A stretch of DNA of 64,000 nt. Origin: Paraburkholderia caffeinitolerans (GTDB lineage: Bacteria; Pseudomonadota; Gammaproteobacteria; Burkholderiales; Burkholderiaceae). Below, in pieces: positions 8,558 through 18,760 of the stretch. The stretch's first letter is position 1, and each line of letters opens with the position of its first letter. Made by a program: the position numbers and the translations under genes. The DNA lies in NCBI RefSeq assembly GCF_902859945.1, contig NZ_CADIKL010000004.1:1-64000 (forward strand). Reading direction: 5' to 3'. The notes beneath the pieces are model-generated. The model saw only the letters and a list, made by a program, of their open reading frames with translations. It was not told where the DNA came from and did no database searches.

Positions 8558-9052
8558 TCACAGGATCGGTAACGCCGTCGTCTCCTTGAAGGTCTGGAGC
8601 GAGAAGCTCGATTTCACGTCGATCACCGAAGGGTGATGCAGCAACTGGTCCTGCACGAAACGCGAGAAGTGCGCCATGTCCTCCACCTGCACGCGCAGCA
8701 GGAAATCCATGTCGCCCGTCATCGCGTGGCACGCCACCACTTCCGGCCAGGTCTGCACGGCCGCGCGAAAAAGCTCCGCGTGGGTAACTCCTTCGCGCCC
8801 TGCCGCCGTGGGCCCGCGCTTTTCCAGCCGCACGTTCACGTAGGCCAGCAGGTCGAGCCCGAGCTTTTGCGCGTCGAGCAACGCCACATAGCCGCGTATC
8901 ACGCCAATCTCCTCGAGCCGCCGAATGCGCCGCAAGCATGGGCTTGGAGAGAGATTCACACGCTCGGCAATTTCCTGATTCGAGAGCCGGCCATTTTCCT
9001 GAAGAGTCGCCAGAATCCGCCGGTCAATCGCGTCCAGTTCGATGTTCGCCAT
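8558..9052 (-). CDS. Lrp/AsnC-family transcriptional regulator
   Basis: Feast/famine regulator of 164 residues: N-terminal helix-turn-helix (LDAIDRRILATLQENGRLSNQEIAERVNLSPSPCLRRIRRLE written in part here; residues about 5-50) and C-terminal RAM effector domain (GLDLLAYVNVRL ... CHAMTGDMDFLLRVQVEDM). It is transcribed divergently from the 4-hydroxyphenylpyruvate dioxygenase gene across 144 bases, so the most likely target is hpd, with an aromatic amino acid as effector; that is inference from position. Confidence 0.9.
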   Translation of the reverse strand: MANIELDAIDRRILATLQENGRLSNQEIAERVNLSPSPCLRRIRRLEEIGVIRGYVALLDAQKLGLDLLAYVNVRLEKRGPTAAGREGVTHAELFRAAVQTWPEVVACHAMTGDMDFLLRVQVEDMAHFSRFVQDQLLHHPSVIDVKSSFSLQTFKETTALPIL

Positions 9053-9196
9053 TTTCTGCCACCTAATACCTCAACAAAGACAGTTTATAGCGCAAATAGT
9101 CGGTCAGACGACCCAACTCGCAAGCTTTCGCCCAATCTGGACAGCTACACTTTGCCGCACGTAGTCACCATTCCGCGATCGTCATAGGAGACAGCC

Positions 9197-10294
9197 ATGC
9201 ACGTTCCCACCTGGGAGAACCCCGTCGGCACCGACGGCTTCGAGTTCATCGAATACACCGCGCCGGACCCCAAGGCGCTCGGCAAGCTGTTCGAAAACAT
9301 GGGCTTCACCGCCGTGGCGCGCCATCGGCACAAGGACGTGACGTTGTACCGCCAGGGCGACATCAACTTCATCGTCAACGGTGAGCCGGATTCGTTCGCA
9401 CAGCGTTTCACACGCCTGCACGGGCCGTCGATCTGCGCGATTGCGTTCCGCGTGCAGGACGCCGCCAAGGCCTACAAGCACGCGCTCGAACTGGGCGCCT
9501 GGGGCTTCGACAACAAGACCGGCCCGATGGAGCTGAACATCCCGGCGATCAAGGGCATTGGCGACTCGCTGATCTATTTCGTCGACCGCTGGCGCGGCAA
9601 GAACGACGCGGCGCCGGGCAGCATCGGCGACATCAGCATCTATGACGTCGACTTCGAGCCGATTCCGGGCGCCGAGCAAAACCCGGCCGGCCACGGCCTC
9701 ACCTACATCGACCACCTCACGCACAACGTGCACCGCGGCCGCATGAACGAATGGGCGGAGTTCTACGAACGCCTCTTCAACTTCCGCGAAATCCGCTATT
9801 TCGACATCGAAGGCAAGGTGACGGGCGTGAAGTCGAAGGCGATGACCTCGCCCTGCGGCAAGATCCGCATTCCGATCAACGAGGAAGGCGGCGAAACGGC
9901 CGGCCAGATCCAGGAATATCTCGACGCGTATCACGGCGAAGGCATCCAGCACATCGCGCTCGGCAGCAATGACATCTACCGTACGGTGGATGGCCTGCGC
10001 GCCTCGCAGATCGCGCTGCTCGATACGATCGACACGTACTACGAGCTCGTGAACCGCCGCATTCCGAATCACGGCGAGCCGCTGGACGAGCTCAAGAAGC
10101 GCAAGATCCTGATCGACGGCATGCCCGAAGACCTGCTTCTGCAGATCTTCACGGAGAACCAGATTGGCCCGATCTTCTTCGAGATCATTCAGCGCAAGGG
10201 CAATCAGGGCTTCGGCGAGGGCAACTTCAAGGCGCTGTTCGAATCGATCGAACTCGACCAGATCCGCCGCGGCGTGGTGAAAGACAAGGCCTGA
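9197..10294 (+). CDS. hpd: 4-hydroxyphenylpyruvate dioxygenase
   Basis: Fe(II) dioxygenase turning 4-hydroxyphenylpyruvate into homogentisate in tyrosine breakdown. 365 residues, usual family length. Two vicinal-oxygen-chelate halves; the C-terminal half carries the metal ligands: His in YIDHLTHNV (about residue 178), His in GIQHIALGS (about 256) and Glu in FFEIIQRKGNQGFGEGNF (about 335). Start supported by TAGGAGACAGCC. Divergent from an Lrp regulator and followed by a strong terminator; indolepyruvate oxidoreductase lies downstream. Confidence 0.97.
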   Translation: MHVPTWENPVGTDGFEFIEYTAPDPKALGKLFENMGFTAVARHRHKDVTLYRQGDINFIVNGEPDSFAQRFTRLHGPSICAIAFRVQDAAKAYKHALELGAWGFDNKTGPMELNIPAIKGIGDSLIYFVDRWRGKNDAAPGSIGDISIYDVDFEPIPGAEQNPAGHGLTYIDHLTHNVHRGRMNEWAEFYERLFNFREIRYFDIEGKVTGVKSKAMTSPCGKIRIPINEEGGETAGQIQEYLDAYHGEGIQHIALGSNDIYRTVDGLRASQIALLDTIDTYYELVNRRIPNHGEPLDELKKRKILIDGMPEDLLLQIFTENQIGPIFFEIIQRKGNQGFGEGNFKALFESIELDQIRRGVVKDKA

Positions 10295-10323
10295 GCCTGA
10301 CGAAATTCCGCGTTTCAGCACGC

Positions 10324-10359
10324 AAAAAGGGCGAAGATCGCATGATCTTCGCCCTTTTT
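10324..10359 (+). terminator. hpd terminator
   Basis: Perfect 16-bp stem (AAAAAGGGCGAAGATC / its complement) with GCAT loop and a T-tract. It follows the hpd stop by about 30 bases. Confidence 0.85.
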
Positions 10360-10438
10360 AGTTTTTAAATCCGCCGCCGCACACCCGGCAACGGATTCTG
10401 ATGAATGGAATGCTGCGCGGATCAGCGCTGCATCGGGA

Positions 10439-10633
10439 TTAACGTTTGACGCTCGGCCCGACCTTCACAGTCGGCATGGCGTTCGAGTCAGCCTTGGCGC
10501 ACAGCGTGTACTGCGCGCATGACGTCGATGCATTCGCGCCGCTTTTCGTGCTGGCGTTCGAATGCAGGGGCGCGCTCATGGCGAAGAACGCGGCCGAGAC
10601 CGTCAGGAAGGTCTGGATATGTCGATTGTTCAT
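10439..10633 (-). CDS. Small predicted secreted protein (64 aa)
   Basis: Not recognised. The first 27 residues look like a signal peptide (MNNRHIQTFLTVSAAFFAMSAPLHSNA), leaving a mature chain of about 37 residues with two Cys (SCAQYTLCAK) that could form a disulfide and a basic C-terminus. The start has a good ribosome site (AGGAGTACCGC), which argues for a real gene despite its small size. It stands between the hpd terminator and the indolepyruvate oxidoreductase gene, on the opposite strand to both. Function unknown. Confidence 0.6.
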   Translation of the reverse strand: MNNRHIQTFLTVSAAFFAMSAPLHSNASTKSGANASTSCAQYTLCAKADSNAMPTVKVGPSVKR

Positions 10634-11053
10634 GCGGTACTCCTATTTTGAAACAACCTTTCACTGCGCAATGGCCCATTCGCACCCTGAATTTCTCGGG
10701 CGCGTCGCGGTTTGCACAAATGAGGGAGGTACAGAGGATATTCAAGGGTAGCCCCCTGCGGTGCAACTTTTACATGCCGTTACCTCGCACCCAACTCTGA
10801 CACATCATTTGTTACACAGCCCCTTCAGCGCTTTCAGAGCCCTTACCCCACCACTGAATCCAGCCCGACAGAACCCGGTGGTGCGCACGATTCATGCAGG
10901 GTTTCCCGTGGGGGCGGCGGGTTGGCCCGAGTGCTACCATCGCTCAAAAGAAGCCACGATGGCGAGCCTTGGCCGACGCGTTCAAAAGACGCCGAGGGCA
11001 CACGAAGTTCTGGCGATCCCACAACGGATTGGTTGAATGGAGGAAGACACATA
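10634..11053. other. Intergenic region between small secreted protein and indolepyruvate oxidoreductase
   Basis: 420 bases with divergent genes on the two sides. It must hold both promoters, but I see no convincing -35/-10 pair. GGAGGAAG (11039-11046) is the ribosome site for the downstream gene. No tRNA, repeat or further gene is evident. Confidence 0.5.
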
Positions 11054-14000
11054 ATGAATGCCCCGCTAGAAGCCGGTCAGCGCGCTTCGCTCGAAGCCGC
11101 ACTCGCTTCCGTCACGCTCGACGACAAATACACCCTCGAACGCGGCCGCGCGTATATGAGCGGCATCCAGGCGCTGGTGCGCCTGCCGATGCTGCAGCAG
11201 GAGCGCGACAAGGCCGCCGGTCTCAATACCGCGGGGTTCATTTCAGGCTACCGCGGCTCGCCGCTGGGCGGCCTCGATCAGTCCCTCTGGAAGGCCAAGC
11301 AGCATCTCGCCGCCCATCAAGTCGTATTTCAGCCCGGCGTCAACGAAGACCTCGCCGCCACCGCCGTGTGGGGTTCGCAGCAGGTGAACCTGTACCCATC
11401 GGCGAAATACGACGGCGTGTTTTCCATGTGGTACGGCAAGGGCCCCGGCGTCGACCGTTGCGGCGACGTGTTCAAGCACGGCAACTCCGCTGGCTCGTCG
11501 CCGCACGGCGGCGTGCTCGTGCTCGCCGGCGACGACCATGCCGCCAAGTCGTCCACACTCGCGCACCAGTCCGAGCACATCTTCAAAGCCTGCGGCCTGC
11601 CTGTGTTGTTCCCCTCGAACGTGCAGGAATATCTCGACTTCGGGCTGCACGGCTGGGCGATGAGCCGCTACTCGGGCCTCTGGGTCGCGATGAAGTGCGT
11701 GACCGACGTGGTCGAATCGTCGGCATCGGTGGAGATCGATCCGCATCGCACCCGCATCGTCCTGCCCGAAGACTTCGCAATGCCCGAGGGCGGTCTGAAC
11801 ATCCGCTGGCCCGATCCGCCGCTCGTGCAGGAAGCGCGGCTGCTCGACTACAAGTGGTATGCGGGCCTCGCCTATGTGCGAGCCAACAAGCTCGATCGCA
11901 TCGAAATCGATTCGCCGCACGCGCGCTTTGGCATCATCACGGGCGGCAAAGCGTATCTCGACGTTCGCCAGGCGCTCACAGACCTCGGTCTCGACGACGA
12001 AACCTGCTCGCGCATCGGCCTGCGGCTCTACAAGGTCGGCTGCGTGTGGCCGCTCGAAGCGCAGGGCGCGCATGCGTTCGCGCGCGGGCTCGAAGAAATT
12101 CTCGTGGTCGAGGAAAAGCGCCAGATCCTCGAATACGCAATCAAGGAAGAGCTGTACAACTGGCCCGACGCGCAACGCCCGCGCGTGTACGGCAAGTTCG
12201 ACGAAAAGGACGGCGCCGGCGGCGAATGGTCGGTGCCGATGGGCAACTGGCTGCTGCCCGCGCACTATGAACTGTCGCCCGCGATCATCGCCAAGGCCAT
12301 CGCCACGCGTCTGGACAAGTTCGAGATGCCCTCGGACGTGCGCGCGCGCATCGCGTCGCGCATCGCCGTGATCGAAGCAAAGGAAAAAGCACTCGCGAAG
12401 CCGCGTGTGCAGGCCGAGCGCAAGCCCTGGTTCTGTTCGGGCTGCCCGCACAACACGTCGACCAATGTGCCCGAAGGCTCCCGCGCGATGGCCGGCATCG
12501 GCTGCCACTACATGACCGTGTGGATGGACCGCAGCACGAGCACCTCCAGCCAGATGGGCGGCGAAGGCGTGGCGTGGGTCGGCCAGGCACCGTTCACGAA
12601 CGACAAGCACGTGTTCGCGAACCTCGGCGATGGCACCTACTTCCACTCGGGCCTGCTCGCGATCCGGGCGGCGATCGCCTCGAAGGCAAACATCACCTAC
12701 AAGATCCTCTATAACGACGCGGTCGCCATGACGGGCGGCCAGCCCGTGGATGGCGTGCTCACCGTGCCGCAGATCACGCATCAGCTCGCCTCCGAAGGCG
12801 CCGCGAAGATCGTGATCGTGACCGACGAGCCGCAAAAGTACCAGGGCGCCACCACGCTCGCGCCGGGCGTGACGATCCACCATCGCGACCAGCTAGACGC
12901 GATCCAGCGCGAACTGCGCGAGATTGCCGGCACGACCATCCTGATCTACGACCAGACCTGCGCGACCGAGAAACGCCGCCGCCGCAAGCGCGGCACGTAT
13001 CCCGATCCGGCGAAGCGCGTCGTCATCAACGAGGCGGTCTGCGAAGGCTGTGGAGATTGCTCAGTGCAATCGAATTGCTTGAGCGTCGAGCCGCTCGACA
13101 CCGAATACGGCACCAAGCGCAAGATCAACCAGTCCACCTGCAACAAGGACTTCTCGTGTGTGAAGGGCTTCTGCCCGAGCTTCGTCACGGTCGAGGGCGG
13201 CCAGTTGCGCAAGCCGAAATCGAACACGGTGGTGGGCGACGCAATGCCGCCCGTACCGATGCCCGATGTCCCCGCAATCGGCCAACCCTACGGCGTGCTC
13301 GTGACGGGCGTGGGCGGCACCGGCGTGGTGACGATCGGCGCGCTGCTCGGCATGGCCGCGCACCTCGAAGCGAAGGGTGTGACCGTGCTCGACGTCACCG
13401 GCCTCGCGCAAAAGGGCGGCGCGGTGATGAGCCACGTGCAGATCGCCAACCGCCCGGCGGACATCCACGCGACGCGCATCGCCATGGGCGAGGCGGGGCT
13501 CGTGATCGGCTGCGACGCCATCGTGACCGCCAGCGACGACTGCGTTTCGCGCATACAGGAAGGCCAGACCCACGTCGTGCTCAATAGCGCGCCCACGCCC
13601 ACCGCCGAGTTCATCAAGAACCCGCAGTGGCGATTCCCGGGCTCCAACACCGAAGCCGACGTGCGCGCGGCGGCCGGCGCCGATAACGTCGCCACCGTCG
13701 ATGCGAACCGCTATGCGCTCGCCCTGCTCGGCGACGCGATCTACACGAACCCGTTCGTGCTCGGCTACGCGTGGCAGCGCGGCTGGCTGCCCCTCACGCA
13801 TGAATCGCTCACGCGCGCGATCGAGTTGAATGCGGTGCAGGTCGAAAAGAATCTCGCCGCGTTCGAATGGGGCCGACGCGTCGCGCACGACCGCGAGGCC
13901 GTGGACCGGCTTGTGAAATCGCAGGCGCCGGACGCCGATGCCGGCAGCGCAAAGATCGTTGCACTGCACACGCCCAAGGCGCTCGACACGCTGATCGAAA

Positions 14001-14665
14001 AGCGCGCGCAATATCTCACTGCGTACCAGAACGAGGCCTATGCTCAACGCTATCTTGCATTCGTCGATGAGGTGCGCCGTGCCGAAGCGAAGCTCGATCG
14101 CGCCGATACCAGCCTGGATAGCGGCCCGAACGAACAGCCGTTGACCGAAGCCGTCGCGAAGAACCTGCACAAGCTGATGGCGTACAAGGACGAGTACGAG
14201 GTTGCGCGCCTCTATGCCGATCCGGCTTTCGTCGAGAAGCTCAAGGCGAGCTTCGAGGGCGACTGGAAGCTCAACTTCCATCTAGCGCCGCCGTCGTTTG
14301 CGAAGCACGACGACAAGGGCCATCTGGTGAAGAAGCAGTATGGCCCGCGCATGCTCACGGCTCTGCGCGTGCTGGCGAAGCTCAAGTTCCTGCGCGGCAC
14401 GGCGTTCGATCCGTTCAGCCGCACCGAGGAACGCCGCCACGAACGCGCGCTGATCAGCGAGTATGAGGCGCTCGTGCGCGAAATCATCGGAGGGTTGAGC
14501 GAGGCGAACCTCCCGCTCGCGATCGAGCTTGCGAATTTGCCCGATGCGATTCGCGGCTACGGCCACGTGAAGGAGAACAACCTCAACGCCACGCGCGCGA
14601 AATGGGCGACGCTGCTCGCAAAATGGCGCTCGCCGGAGAACGGGACGGCGCGCCACGCGGCATGA
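11054..14665 (+). CDS. Indolepyruvate ferredoxin oxidoreductase family protein (single-chain)
   Basis: Large (1203-residue) thiamine-diphosphate enzyme that oxidatively decarboxylates aryl-pyruvates (indole-, phenyl-, 4-hydroxyphenylpyruvate) to aryl-acetyl-CoA. Start at MNAPLEAGQRA after GGAGGAAG. Order: N-terminal pyrimidine-binding region (FISGYRGSPLGGLDQ), a central thiamine-diphosphate/iron-sulfur region with CSGCPHNTST (about residue 460), a ferredoxin-like cluster segment with many Cys (CEGCGDCSVQSNC, CNKDFSCVKGFCPSF, about 665-715), then the gamma domain (GVGGTGVVTIGALLGMAAH). Fusion of alpha and gamma parts is normal in proteobacteria. Next to hpd, it points to breakdown of transaminated aromatic amino acids; phenylacetyl-CoA formed here could feed the paa genes upstream. 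Confidence 0.93.
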   Translation: MNAPLEAGQRASLEAALASVTLDDKYTLERGRAYMSGIQALVRLPMLQQERDKAAGLNTAGFISGYRGSPLGGLDQSLWKAKQHLAAHQVVFQPGVNEDLAATAVWGSQQVNLYPSAKYDGVFSMWYGKGPGVDRCGDVFKHGNSAGSSPHGGVLVLAGDDHAAKSSTLAHQSEHIFKACGLPVLFPSNVQEYLDFGLHGWAMSRYSGLWVAMKCVTDVVESSASVEIDPHRTRIVLPEDFAMPEGGLNIRWPDPPLVQEARLLDYKWYAGLAYVRANKLDRIEIDSPHARFGIITGGKAYLDVRQALTDLGLDDETCSRIGLRLYKVGCVWPLEAQGAHAFARGLEEILVVEEKRQILEYAIKEELYNWPDAQRPRVYGKFDEKDGAGGEWSVPMGNWLLPAHYELSPAIIAKAIATRLDKFEMPSDVRARIASRIAVIEAKEKALAKPRVQAERKPWFCSGCPHNTSTNVPEGSRAMAGIGCHYMTVWMDRSTSTSSQMGGEGVAWVGQAPFTNDKHVFANLGDGTYFHSGLLAIRAAIASKANITYKILYNDAVAMTGGQPVDGVLTVPQITHQLASEGAAKIVIVTDEPQKYQGATTLAPGVTIHHRDQLDAIQRELREIAGTTILIYDQTCATEKRRRRKRGTYPDPAKRVVINEAVCEGCGDCSVQSNCLSVEPLDTEYGTKRKINQSTCNKDFSCVKGFCPSFVTVEGGQLRKPKSNTVVGDAMPPVPMPDVPAIGQPYGVLVTGVGGTGVVTIGALLGMAAHLEAKGVTVLDVTGLAQKGGAVMSHVQIANRPADIHATRIAMGEAGLVIGCDAIVTASDDCVSRIQEGQTHVVLNSAPTPTAEFIKNPQWRFPGSNTEADVRAAAGADNVATVDANRYALALLGDAIYTNPFVLGYAWQRGWLPLTHESLTRAIELNAVQVEKNLAAFEWGRRVAHDREAVDRLVKSQAPDADAGSAKIVALHTPKALDTLIEKRAQYLTAYQNEAYAQRYLAFVDEVRRAEAKLDRADTSLDSGPNEQPLTEAVAKNLHKLMAYKDEYEVARLYADPAFVEKLKASFEGDWKLNFHLAPPSFAKHDDKGHLVKKQYGPRMLTALRVLAKLKFLRGTAFDPFSRTEERRHERALISEYEALVREIIGGLSEANLPLAIELANLPDAIRGYGHVKENNLNATRAKWATLLAKWRSPENGTARHAA

Positions 14666-14694
14666 TCGTGGCTTGACCGCAATTTCAAAGCCGT

Positions 14695-14734
14695 AAAAAA
14701 CGAAGGGCGCTCCGCCAGAAGCGGAGCGCCCTTC
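14695..14734 (-). terminator. maeB terminator (shared with convergent gene)
   Basis: A perfect 14-bp stem (14702-14715 with 14721-14734, loop CAGAA). On the minus strand it is followed by CG and six T, so it ends maeB; it may also help end the indolepyruvate oxidoreductase transcript arriving from the left. Confidence 0.8.
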
Positions 14735-14761
14735 TCATTCATGCGGCTCGCAAAACCCCGC

Positions 14762-17044
14762 TTAACGCGCGGCCTTGTTCACCTTGGCATTGGCCGAAGC
14801 CACAGCCGTCATGTTGATGATGCGTCGCACCGTCGCCGCCGGCGTGAGGATGTGCACCGGCTTCGAAGCGCCCAGCAGGAACGGGCCCACCGTCACGCCT
14901 TCGCCGCCCACCACCTTCAGCAGGTTGTACGCGATGTTCGCCGCTTCAACGTTCGGCATGATCAGCAGGTTCGCTTCGCCCGTGAGCGTCGTGCCCGGGA
15001 ACGACTGCTTGCGGATCAGCTCGGAGAGCGCCGCGTCGCCGTGCATTTCGCCATCGACTTCGAGTTGCGGTGCGCGCTCGGCGATCAGTTCGCGCGCAGC
15101 CTGCATACGCTGCGAGGTCGACGAACGCACGCTGCCGAAGTTCGAGCTCGACAGCAGCGCCACCTTCGGCGTGATGCCGAACTTCTCGATCTCGCGCGCA
15201 GCGAGGATCGTCATGTCGGCGAGTTGCTCGGCGCTCGGCACTTCGTTCACGTACGTGTCGCTGATGAAGAGGTTGCGGCCCGGCAGCATCAGCAGGTTCA
15301 TCGCTGCGTAGTTGTCGGCGTCGGTCGCCTTGCCCAGCACCTGCTCGATGTACTTGAGGTGATAGTCGAAGCTGTTCATGAGGCCGCAGATCATGCCGTC
15401 CGCGTCGCCCAGATGGACGAGGATCGCGCCGATCAGCGTGTTGAACTTGCGCATCGACGCTTTCGCGACGTCAGGCGTGATGCCATGGCGCGCGCCAAGC
15501 TCGTGGTATGCCTGCCAGCTCTTCTGGAAGCGCGGATCGTCTTCGGGATCGACGATCTCGAAGTCGGTGCCCGGTCGCAGCTTCGAGCCCATCTTCTTCA
15601 GGCGCATCTCGACCACCGAAGGACGGCCCACGATGATGGGCTGGGCAATCTTCTCGGTCAGCACGAACTGCGCGGCGCGCAGCACGCGCTCGTCCTCGCC
15701 CTCGGCGAACACGATGCGCGCGTTGTTGGCCTTGGCCGCCACGAACACCGGGCGCATCACCATGCCCGAGCGGTAGACGGTCGCGCCGAGTTGCTCGCGG
15801 TAGGCGTCCATGTCGGCGATCGGGCGCGTGGCCACGCCCGAATCCATCGCGGCTTGTGCGACTGCCGGCGCGATCTTGATGATGAGGCGCGGGTCGAAGG
15901 GCTTCGGAATCAGGTATTCCGGGCCGAATTCGAGCGTGTGGCCTTCATAGGCCTTCGCCACTTCGTCGCCCTGGTCGGTTTCTTCGGCGAGTTCCGCGAT
16001 CGCGCGCACGCATGCGAGCTTCATCTCTTCCGTGATAGTGGTGGCGCCCACGTCGAGCGCGCCGCGGAAGATGAACGGGAAGCACAGCACGTTGTTGACC
16101 TGGTTCGGGTAGTCCGAACGGCCCGTGGCGATGATCGCGTCCGGACGCACCTTCTTCGCCTCTTCCGGGCGGATTTCCGGCTCCGGGTTGGCCAGCGCCA
16201 GGATCAGCGGCTTGTCGGCCATCTCCTTGACCATCTCGGGCTTGAGCACGCCCGCGCCCGAGCAGCCGAGGAACACGTCAGCGGCCTTGGTGGCGTCGCC
16301 GAGCGTGCGCGCTTCGGTGTTGGCGGCGTAGCGCTGCTTCGACGGATCGAGATTGCCGCGGCCTTCGTAGATCACGCCCTTCGAGTCGGCAACGAGGATG
16401 TTCTCTTTCTTCAGACCCAGCTTCACGAGCAGGTCCAGACAGGCGATGGCCGCTGCGCCCGCGCCCGAGCACACGAGCTTCACACTGCCGAGCTCCTTGC
16501 CCACGACCTTCAGGCCGTTGAGGATGGCCGCCGAAGCGATGATGGCCGTGCCGTGCTGGTCGTCGTGGAAGACGGGGATCTTCATGCGCTCGCGCAGCTT
16601 CTGCTCGATGTAGAAGCACTCGGGCGCCTTGATGTCTTCGAGGTTGATGCCGCCGAGCGTGGGCTCGAGCATGGCGATGGCTTCGACGAGCTTGTCCGGG
16701 TCGTTCTCGTCGAGTTCGATGTCGAACACGTCGATGCCGGCGAACTTCTTGAACAGGCAGCCCTTGCCTTCCATCACGGGCTTGGCCGCGAGCGGGCCGA
16801 TGTTGCCGAGACCGAGCACGGCCGTGCCGTTGGTCACGACGCCGACGAGGTTGGCGCGCGACGTGTACTTCTGCGCATCGAGCGGATCGGCGTGAATCGC
16901 CTCGCAAGCCGCTGCCACGCCCGGCGAATACGCGAGCGAGAGATCGAGCTGATTGGAGAGCGGTTTGGTAGGCGTGACCGAAATCTTGCCGGGCTTCGGA
17001 TTCTGGTGATACGCGAGCGCGCTTTGCTTCAGTTGTTCATCCAT
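14762..17044 (-). CDS. maeB: NADP-dependent malic enzyme (MaeB type)
   Basis: Converts malate to pyruvate and CO2 with NADP+. 760 residues with the three-part MaeB layout: malic N-terminal domain ([15 protein letters not shown] near residue 38), NAD(P)-binding domain ([20 protein letters not shown] near 190) and a C-terminal phosphotransacetylase-like domain (from about 430 on), which is regulatory in known MaeB. The start at [14 protein letters not shown] matches the family; longer in-frame starts upstream would add an unrelated 95-residue arm. Own terminator downstream; 357 bases of upstream sequence separate it from the MFS gene. Confidence 0.96.
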   Translation of the reverse strand: MDEQLKQSALAYHQNPKPGKISVTPTKPLSNQLDLSLAYSPGVAAACEAIHADPLDAQKYTSRANLVGVVTNGTAVLGLGNIGPLAAKPVMEGKGCLFKKFAGIDVFDIELDENDPDKLVEAIAMLEPTLGGINLEDIKAPECFYIEQKLRERMKIPVFHDDQHGTAIIASAAILNGLKVVGKELGSVKLVCSGAGAAAIACLDLLVKLGLKKENILVADSKGVIYEGRGNLDPSKQRYAANTEARTLGDATKAADVFLGCSGAGVLKPEMVKEMADKPLILALANPEPEIRPEEAKKVRPDAIIATGRSDYPNQVNNVLCFPFIFRGALDVGATTITEEMKLACVRAIAELAEETDQGDEVAKAYEGHTLEFGPEYLIPKPFDPRLIIKIAPAVAQAAMDSGVATRPIADMDAYREQLGATVYRSGMVMRPVFVAAKANNARIVFAEGEDERVLRAAQFVLTEKIAQPIIVGRPSVVEMRLKKMGSKLRPGTDFEIVDPEDDPRFQKSWQAYHELGARHGITPDVAKASMRKFNTLIGAILVHLGDADGMICGLMNSFDYHLKYIEQVLGKATDADNYAAMNLLMLPGRNLFISDTYVNEVPSAEQLADMTILAAREIEKFGITPKVALLSSSNFGSVRSSTSQRMQAARELIAERAPQLEVDGEMHGDAALSELIRKQSFPGTTLTGEANLLIMPNVEAANIAYNLLKVVGGEGVTVGPFLLGASKPVHILTPAATVRRIINMTAVASANAKVNKAAR

Positions 17045-17401
17045 TTTCGGGCCTGCCAGGACGTGAGAGACGAGTGAAATTTTATGTTCGTAGGCCCGCC
17101 GGTTCACGCGACGCTCGGGCTTTCGGCGATAGCGGGTCCTGCGCACATGCAGCAAATGCAGCGGCGGCAGGCCCGGACCATAGGCGAAACGGCGCGGGCG
17201 AAATGGCGGGGGATTAGTGTACACCTCGCCATGATCGCAGCGAGTCGGGGCAAAGACTGATACCGGGAATTTGTAGCGCGCTGGAGTCACTGAAAAACTT
17301 GGGGCGCATGGCGCTATATCGGGCCCCATATGCGCGCCAACGAGACGCGAGATGCGACGTTGCGCCGCATCTCGATATGCCGTCCCCGCGAAATTCAGCG
17401 C
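17045..17401. other. Intergenic region upstream of maeB
   Basis: 357 bases between two leftward genes. It holds the maeB promoter region, but no clear hexamer pair stands out. Close to the MFS stop a 9-bp stem (CGAGATGCG 17348-17356 / CGCATCTCG 17366-17374) forms a hairpin without a T-tract, perhaps a weak end signal for the MFS transcript. No gene seen. Confidence 0.45.
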
Positions 17402-18760
17402 TTATTCGAGCGCTGCGCCGCGCCGTTCGGGGATCAGGAACAGCGTCGCGAGAATGTCCAGCACGTAGATCGCCGCCAGCATGCCGAGCGCCGCCGTGAA
17501 CGAATAGCGGGCCGCCATCGCGCCGACCGCGAGCGGCCCGAAGCCTCCCACCGCCCGGCCGATGTTGAAAAGGACGTTCTGGGCGGTCGCGCGCGCGGCG
17601 GTCGGGTAGAGCTCCGAAATGAGCGCGCCATAGCCGCCGATCATGCCGTTCACAAACACGCCCATGGCCGCTCCACCGATCAGCAGCGCGAACGGCGTGC
17701 TCAGATGCGCGTAGACGTACACCATCACCACCGCCCCCACCTGATAGAACAGGAACGTGGGCCGGCGCCCGAAACGGTCGGCCGCCACGCCGAAAAGCCA
17801 GATCCCGAGCGCCATGCCCAAGACGGTCACGGCGGTCCAGAGACCGGACTTCGTGAGCGAATAGCCAAAGGATTTCGAAAGATAGGCGGGCAGCCAGATC
17901 ATGAGCCCGTAGTAGCCGAAGTTCTGCACCGAGCAGAGCACCGTCACACCGAGACTCGCGCGCGCCGTGCGGGCGTCGGCGACCAGCAGGCGAAGTGCAC
18001 GCAGCCAAGCGCCGCGCTCGTGTGCAGGCGCCCGGGCCTGCATCCGTTCGACACGCGCCCGATGGGCCACGAACAGCTCGGGTTCTTCCACACTCCGGCG
18101 CACGATGAACGACACCACGGCGGGCAAAAGACCGATCGCGAACATGCCGCGCCAGCCGATCAGCGGCAGGAGCCACGGTGTGAGCAGCGCCGCGGCGAGC
18201 ACCCCGACCTGCCAGCCCAACCCGACATACGACGACGCCCGCGCACGCAGCCGGTCGGGCCATGCCTCGGCAACCAGCGCCATGCCGATGCCGAACTCGC
18301 CCCCGAGCCCGATGCCGGCGATGGTCCGGTAGATCAGCAAGTCGGTATAGCCACGCGAGAGCGCGCACAGCCCGGTGAAGACGGCGAACACCAGAATCGT
18401 CCAGGTGAGCACACGCACGCGCCCGAAGCGGTCCGAAAGCAGCCCGAACACGATGCCGCCCACCACCGCGCCCACGAGCGTCCACGTGACGAGCGAGCCG
18501 GCCTGCGCACCCGAGAGATGCAGATCCGCGCTGATGGCGGGCAGCATGAAGCCGAGCATCAGCAGGTCGAAGCCGTCCATGGCGTAGCCGAGCACCGAGG
18601 CAATCAGCGCGCGCACGGCATGACCGCCCACGGGCCCCTCGTGCAAGGTTTCACTTCCTGTATGCGGAACGGCAGCGGGCGCGATGGCGGTATCGGCAGG
18701 AGAGAGTTCCGATGATTCGGAAGGTGTAGAAGGTGGTCCAGGACGGGAGGCGGTGGTCAT
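17402..18760 (-). CDS. MFS transporter, aromatic acid/sugar-porter type
   Basis: Major facilitator permease of 452 residues with about 12 membrane helices. The start at MTTASRPGPP follows AAAGGATTGTTCG; longer frames upstream are GC-rich noise. The first 50 residues are a Ser/Pro/Ala-rich cytoplasmic tail. The first helix YAMDGFDLLMLGFMLPAIS and the loop GLLSDRFGRVRVL carry the family signatures (D in TM1; G-x-x-x-D-R-x-G-R), and GVAADRFGRRPTF repeats the second in the C-terminal half. The TM1 motif resembles aromatic-acid:H+ symporters. Substrate is not known; genes nearby give no hint. Confidence 0.88.
   Translation of the reverse strand: MTTASRPGPPSTPSESSELSPADTAIAPAAVPHTGSETLHEGPVGGHAVRALIASVLGYAMDGFDLLMLGFMLPAISADLHLSGAQAGSLVTWTLVGAVVGGIVFGLLSDRFGRVRVLTWTILVFAVFTGLCALSRGYTDLLIYRTIAGIGLGGEFGIGMALVAEAWPDRLRARASSYVGLGWQVGVLAAALLTPWLLPLIGWRGMFAIGLLPAVVSFIVRRSVEEPELFVAHRARVERMQARAPAHERGAWLRALRLLVADARTARASLGVTVLCSVQNFGYYGLMIWLPAYLSKSFGYSLTKSGLWTAVTVLGMALGIWLFGVAADRFGRRPTFLFYQVGAVVMVYVYAHLSTPFALLIGGAAMGVFVNGMIGGYGALISELYPTAARATAQNVLFNIGRAVGGFGPLAVGAMAARYSFTAALGMLAAIYVLDILATLFLIPERRGAALE

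Noticed and set aside
14741..17077. 778-codon open frame opposite maeB
   Set aside because: Same kind of GC-driven shadow; no recognisable domain and it fully overlaps a strong gene.
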